A stretch of 22,828 bases of DNA from a virus. Made by a program: the position numbers and the translations under genes. The stretch's first letter is position 1. Each line of letters begins with the position of its first letter. Below the pieces are notes generated by a model. It saw only the letters and a program-made list of their open reading frames with translations. It searched no databases and had not been told where the DNA came from. Below, piece after piece: positions 22,130 to 22,828 of this stretch. Location: positions 1 through 22,828 of IMG/VR virus record IMGVR_UViG_3300009127_000032. One strand, written 5' to 3'.

Positions 22130-22828
22130 ATGTGTAATGTATCCAAGGAAGAGGAGAAAGACATGGTGGCAGAGATCCGCGAACGTTATCCCGATGTCGC
22201 ATGGCCGGAAGTCAGCGCGGAGAAGCTGCAACTGGCAGGATGGCATGACATGCCCGCCATTCCCGGTAGGGTGGCAAATGTGATCTGGGAGAAGGACCCC
22301 GAAACGATGGAAGACACTCCCCGAGTTGTCGGCGTCCGTTCGGATGAATACAAGTTCATCCGGTATGAAGTCCTCACGAAGAAGTTCGAGGAAGTCATTG
22401 ATCGTTACGAAGGAGCCTTTGGCAAACCGCTGTTTGACTTTGCCTTTCCCAAAGACGGTGGCCGTTTTCTGTGCAACGTGGATTTCCCTGAAATGGTAAA
22501 GCCTGTCAGAGAGAATGGACCCAAGGTCGGCCAGGATATTTCACCCCGGTGTGGCTTCAAGTCAAGTCTGGACATGTGTTGGGAATACGCTACGTTCATC
22601 GGAGCCATTCGCCTGGTGTGCACCAACGGCATGGTGGCCTACCAGATCGAATCCCAGATGAACAAAAAACATCGACAGACGCTGGATGTGGACGAGATCA
22701 ACGAACATGTGATTCCCACACTGGACAGATTCGATGAACAGGTCGCCATATGGGGAGCATGGGCGGAGACGGAGTTCACAGCACTTCAAACGGAGAAGCT
22801 CGTGGACGCCCTGCCATTTGGGAATCGC
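22130..22828 (+). CDS. DUF932 (phage/plasmid-like) protein, 3' end outside the window
   Basis: ATG 22130 follows GGAGGTAAGAC; the frame is open to the window edge (233 codons). It contains LVCTNGMVAY at about residues 168-177, the hallmark of the DUF932/TIGR03299 phage-plasmid protein family, preceded by GFKSSLDMCWEYATFIGAIR. The N-terminal part includes EVSAEKLQLAGWHDMP and a DRYEGAFGKPLFDFAF stretch. DUF932 genes are common in early regions of phages and in plasmids; their function is not settled, and links to recombination or replication are suggested by context. The rest of the family's length is expected beyond the window. Confidence 0.85.
   Translation, partial: MCNVSKEEEKDMVAEIRERYPDVAWPEVSAEKLQLAGWHDMPAIPGRVANVIWEKDPETMEDTPRVVGVRSDEYKFIRYEVLTKKFEEVIDRYEGAFGKPLFDFAFPKDGGRFLCNVDFPEMVKPVRENGPKVGQDISPRCGFKSSLDMCWEYATFIGAIRLVCTNGMVAYQIESQMNKKHRQTLDVDEINEHVIPTLDRFDEQVAIWGAWAETEFTALQTEKLVDALPFGNR

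Overview
The window is a piece of a tailed double-stranded DNA phage (or prophage), most likely a siphovirus. On the minus strand it carries a canonical head-to-tail morphogenesis cluster: small and large terminase, portal, prohead protease with a nested scaffold, decoration protein, gpE-type major capsid protein, connector and tail-completion proteins, tail tube, a frameshifted tail assembly chaperone and the start of a long tape measure. No integrase, lysis or host gene is seen. Strong GGAGG ribosome sites and a consensus -24/-12 element point to a Gram-negative-type host that has sigma-54; the host cannot be named from this sequence.

Layout. Positions 1-15677 (minus) form the late operon, read leftward from a sigma-70-like promoter at about 15765-15793. 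Most of its genes are coupled by TAATG or ATGA overlaps. Positions 15678-16740 are a noncoding control region with many 15-bp dyads, a 17-bp direct repeat and a near-perfect sigma-54 promoter. Positions 16741-17157 (plus) are a single small gene closed by a strong intrinsic terminator. Positions 17226-18411 are about 1.2 kb without genes, holding a second palindrome family and two more copies of the dyad. Positions 18412-22828 (plus) are an early-type operon. It starts at a consensus sigma-70 promoter, runs through a hairpin-rich stretch that may be a large structured RNA, and continues as small unknown genes. Six of these genes start behind the same GGAGGTAAGA(C/A/T) leader. It ends in a DUF932 gene cut by the window edge.

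Main points of interest. (1) Three structural proteins end in the same poly-Thr/Ser-Ser/Thr5-Ala(-Pro) tail, written with different codons. (2) There is a complete -1 frameshift signal in the tail chaperone gene. (3) An in-frame internal start would make a separate scaffold. (4) A sigma-54 promoter, rare in phages, drives a gene whose product is a paralogue of the C-terminal domain of an early-operon protein. (5) The dyad family CTACA/CCTCA-N5-TGTAG/TGAGG surrounds that gene. (6) AACATAA-like boxes in 10-12 bp phase occur at all three promoters. (7) A predicted three-way RNA junction would hide the Shine-Dalgarno of the first early gene, using an anti-leader sequence complementary to the leaders of all six genes.

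All family calls come from reading the translated sequence. No database search or folding program was run.
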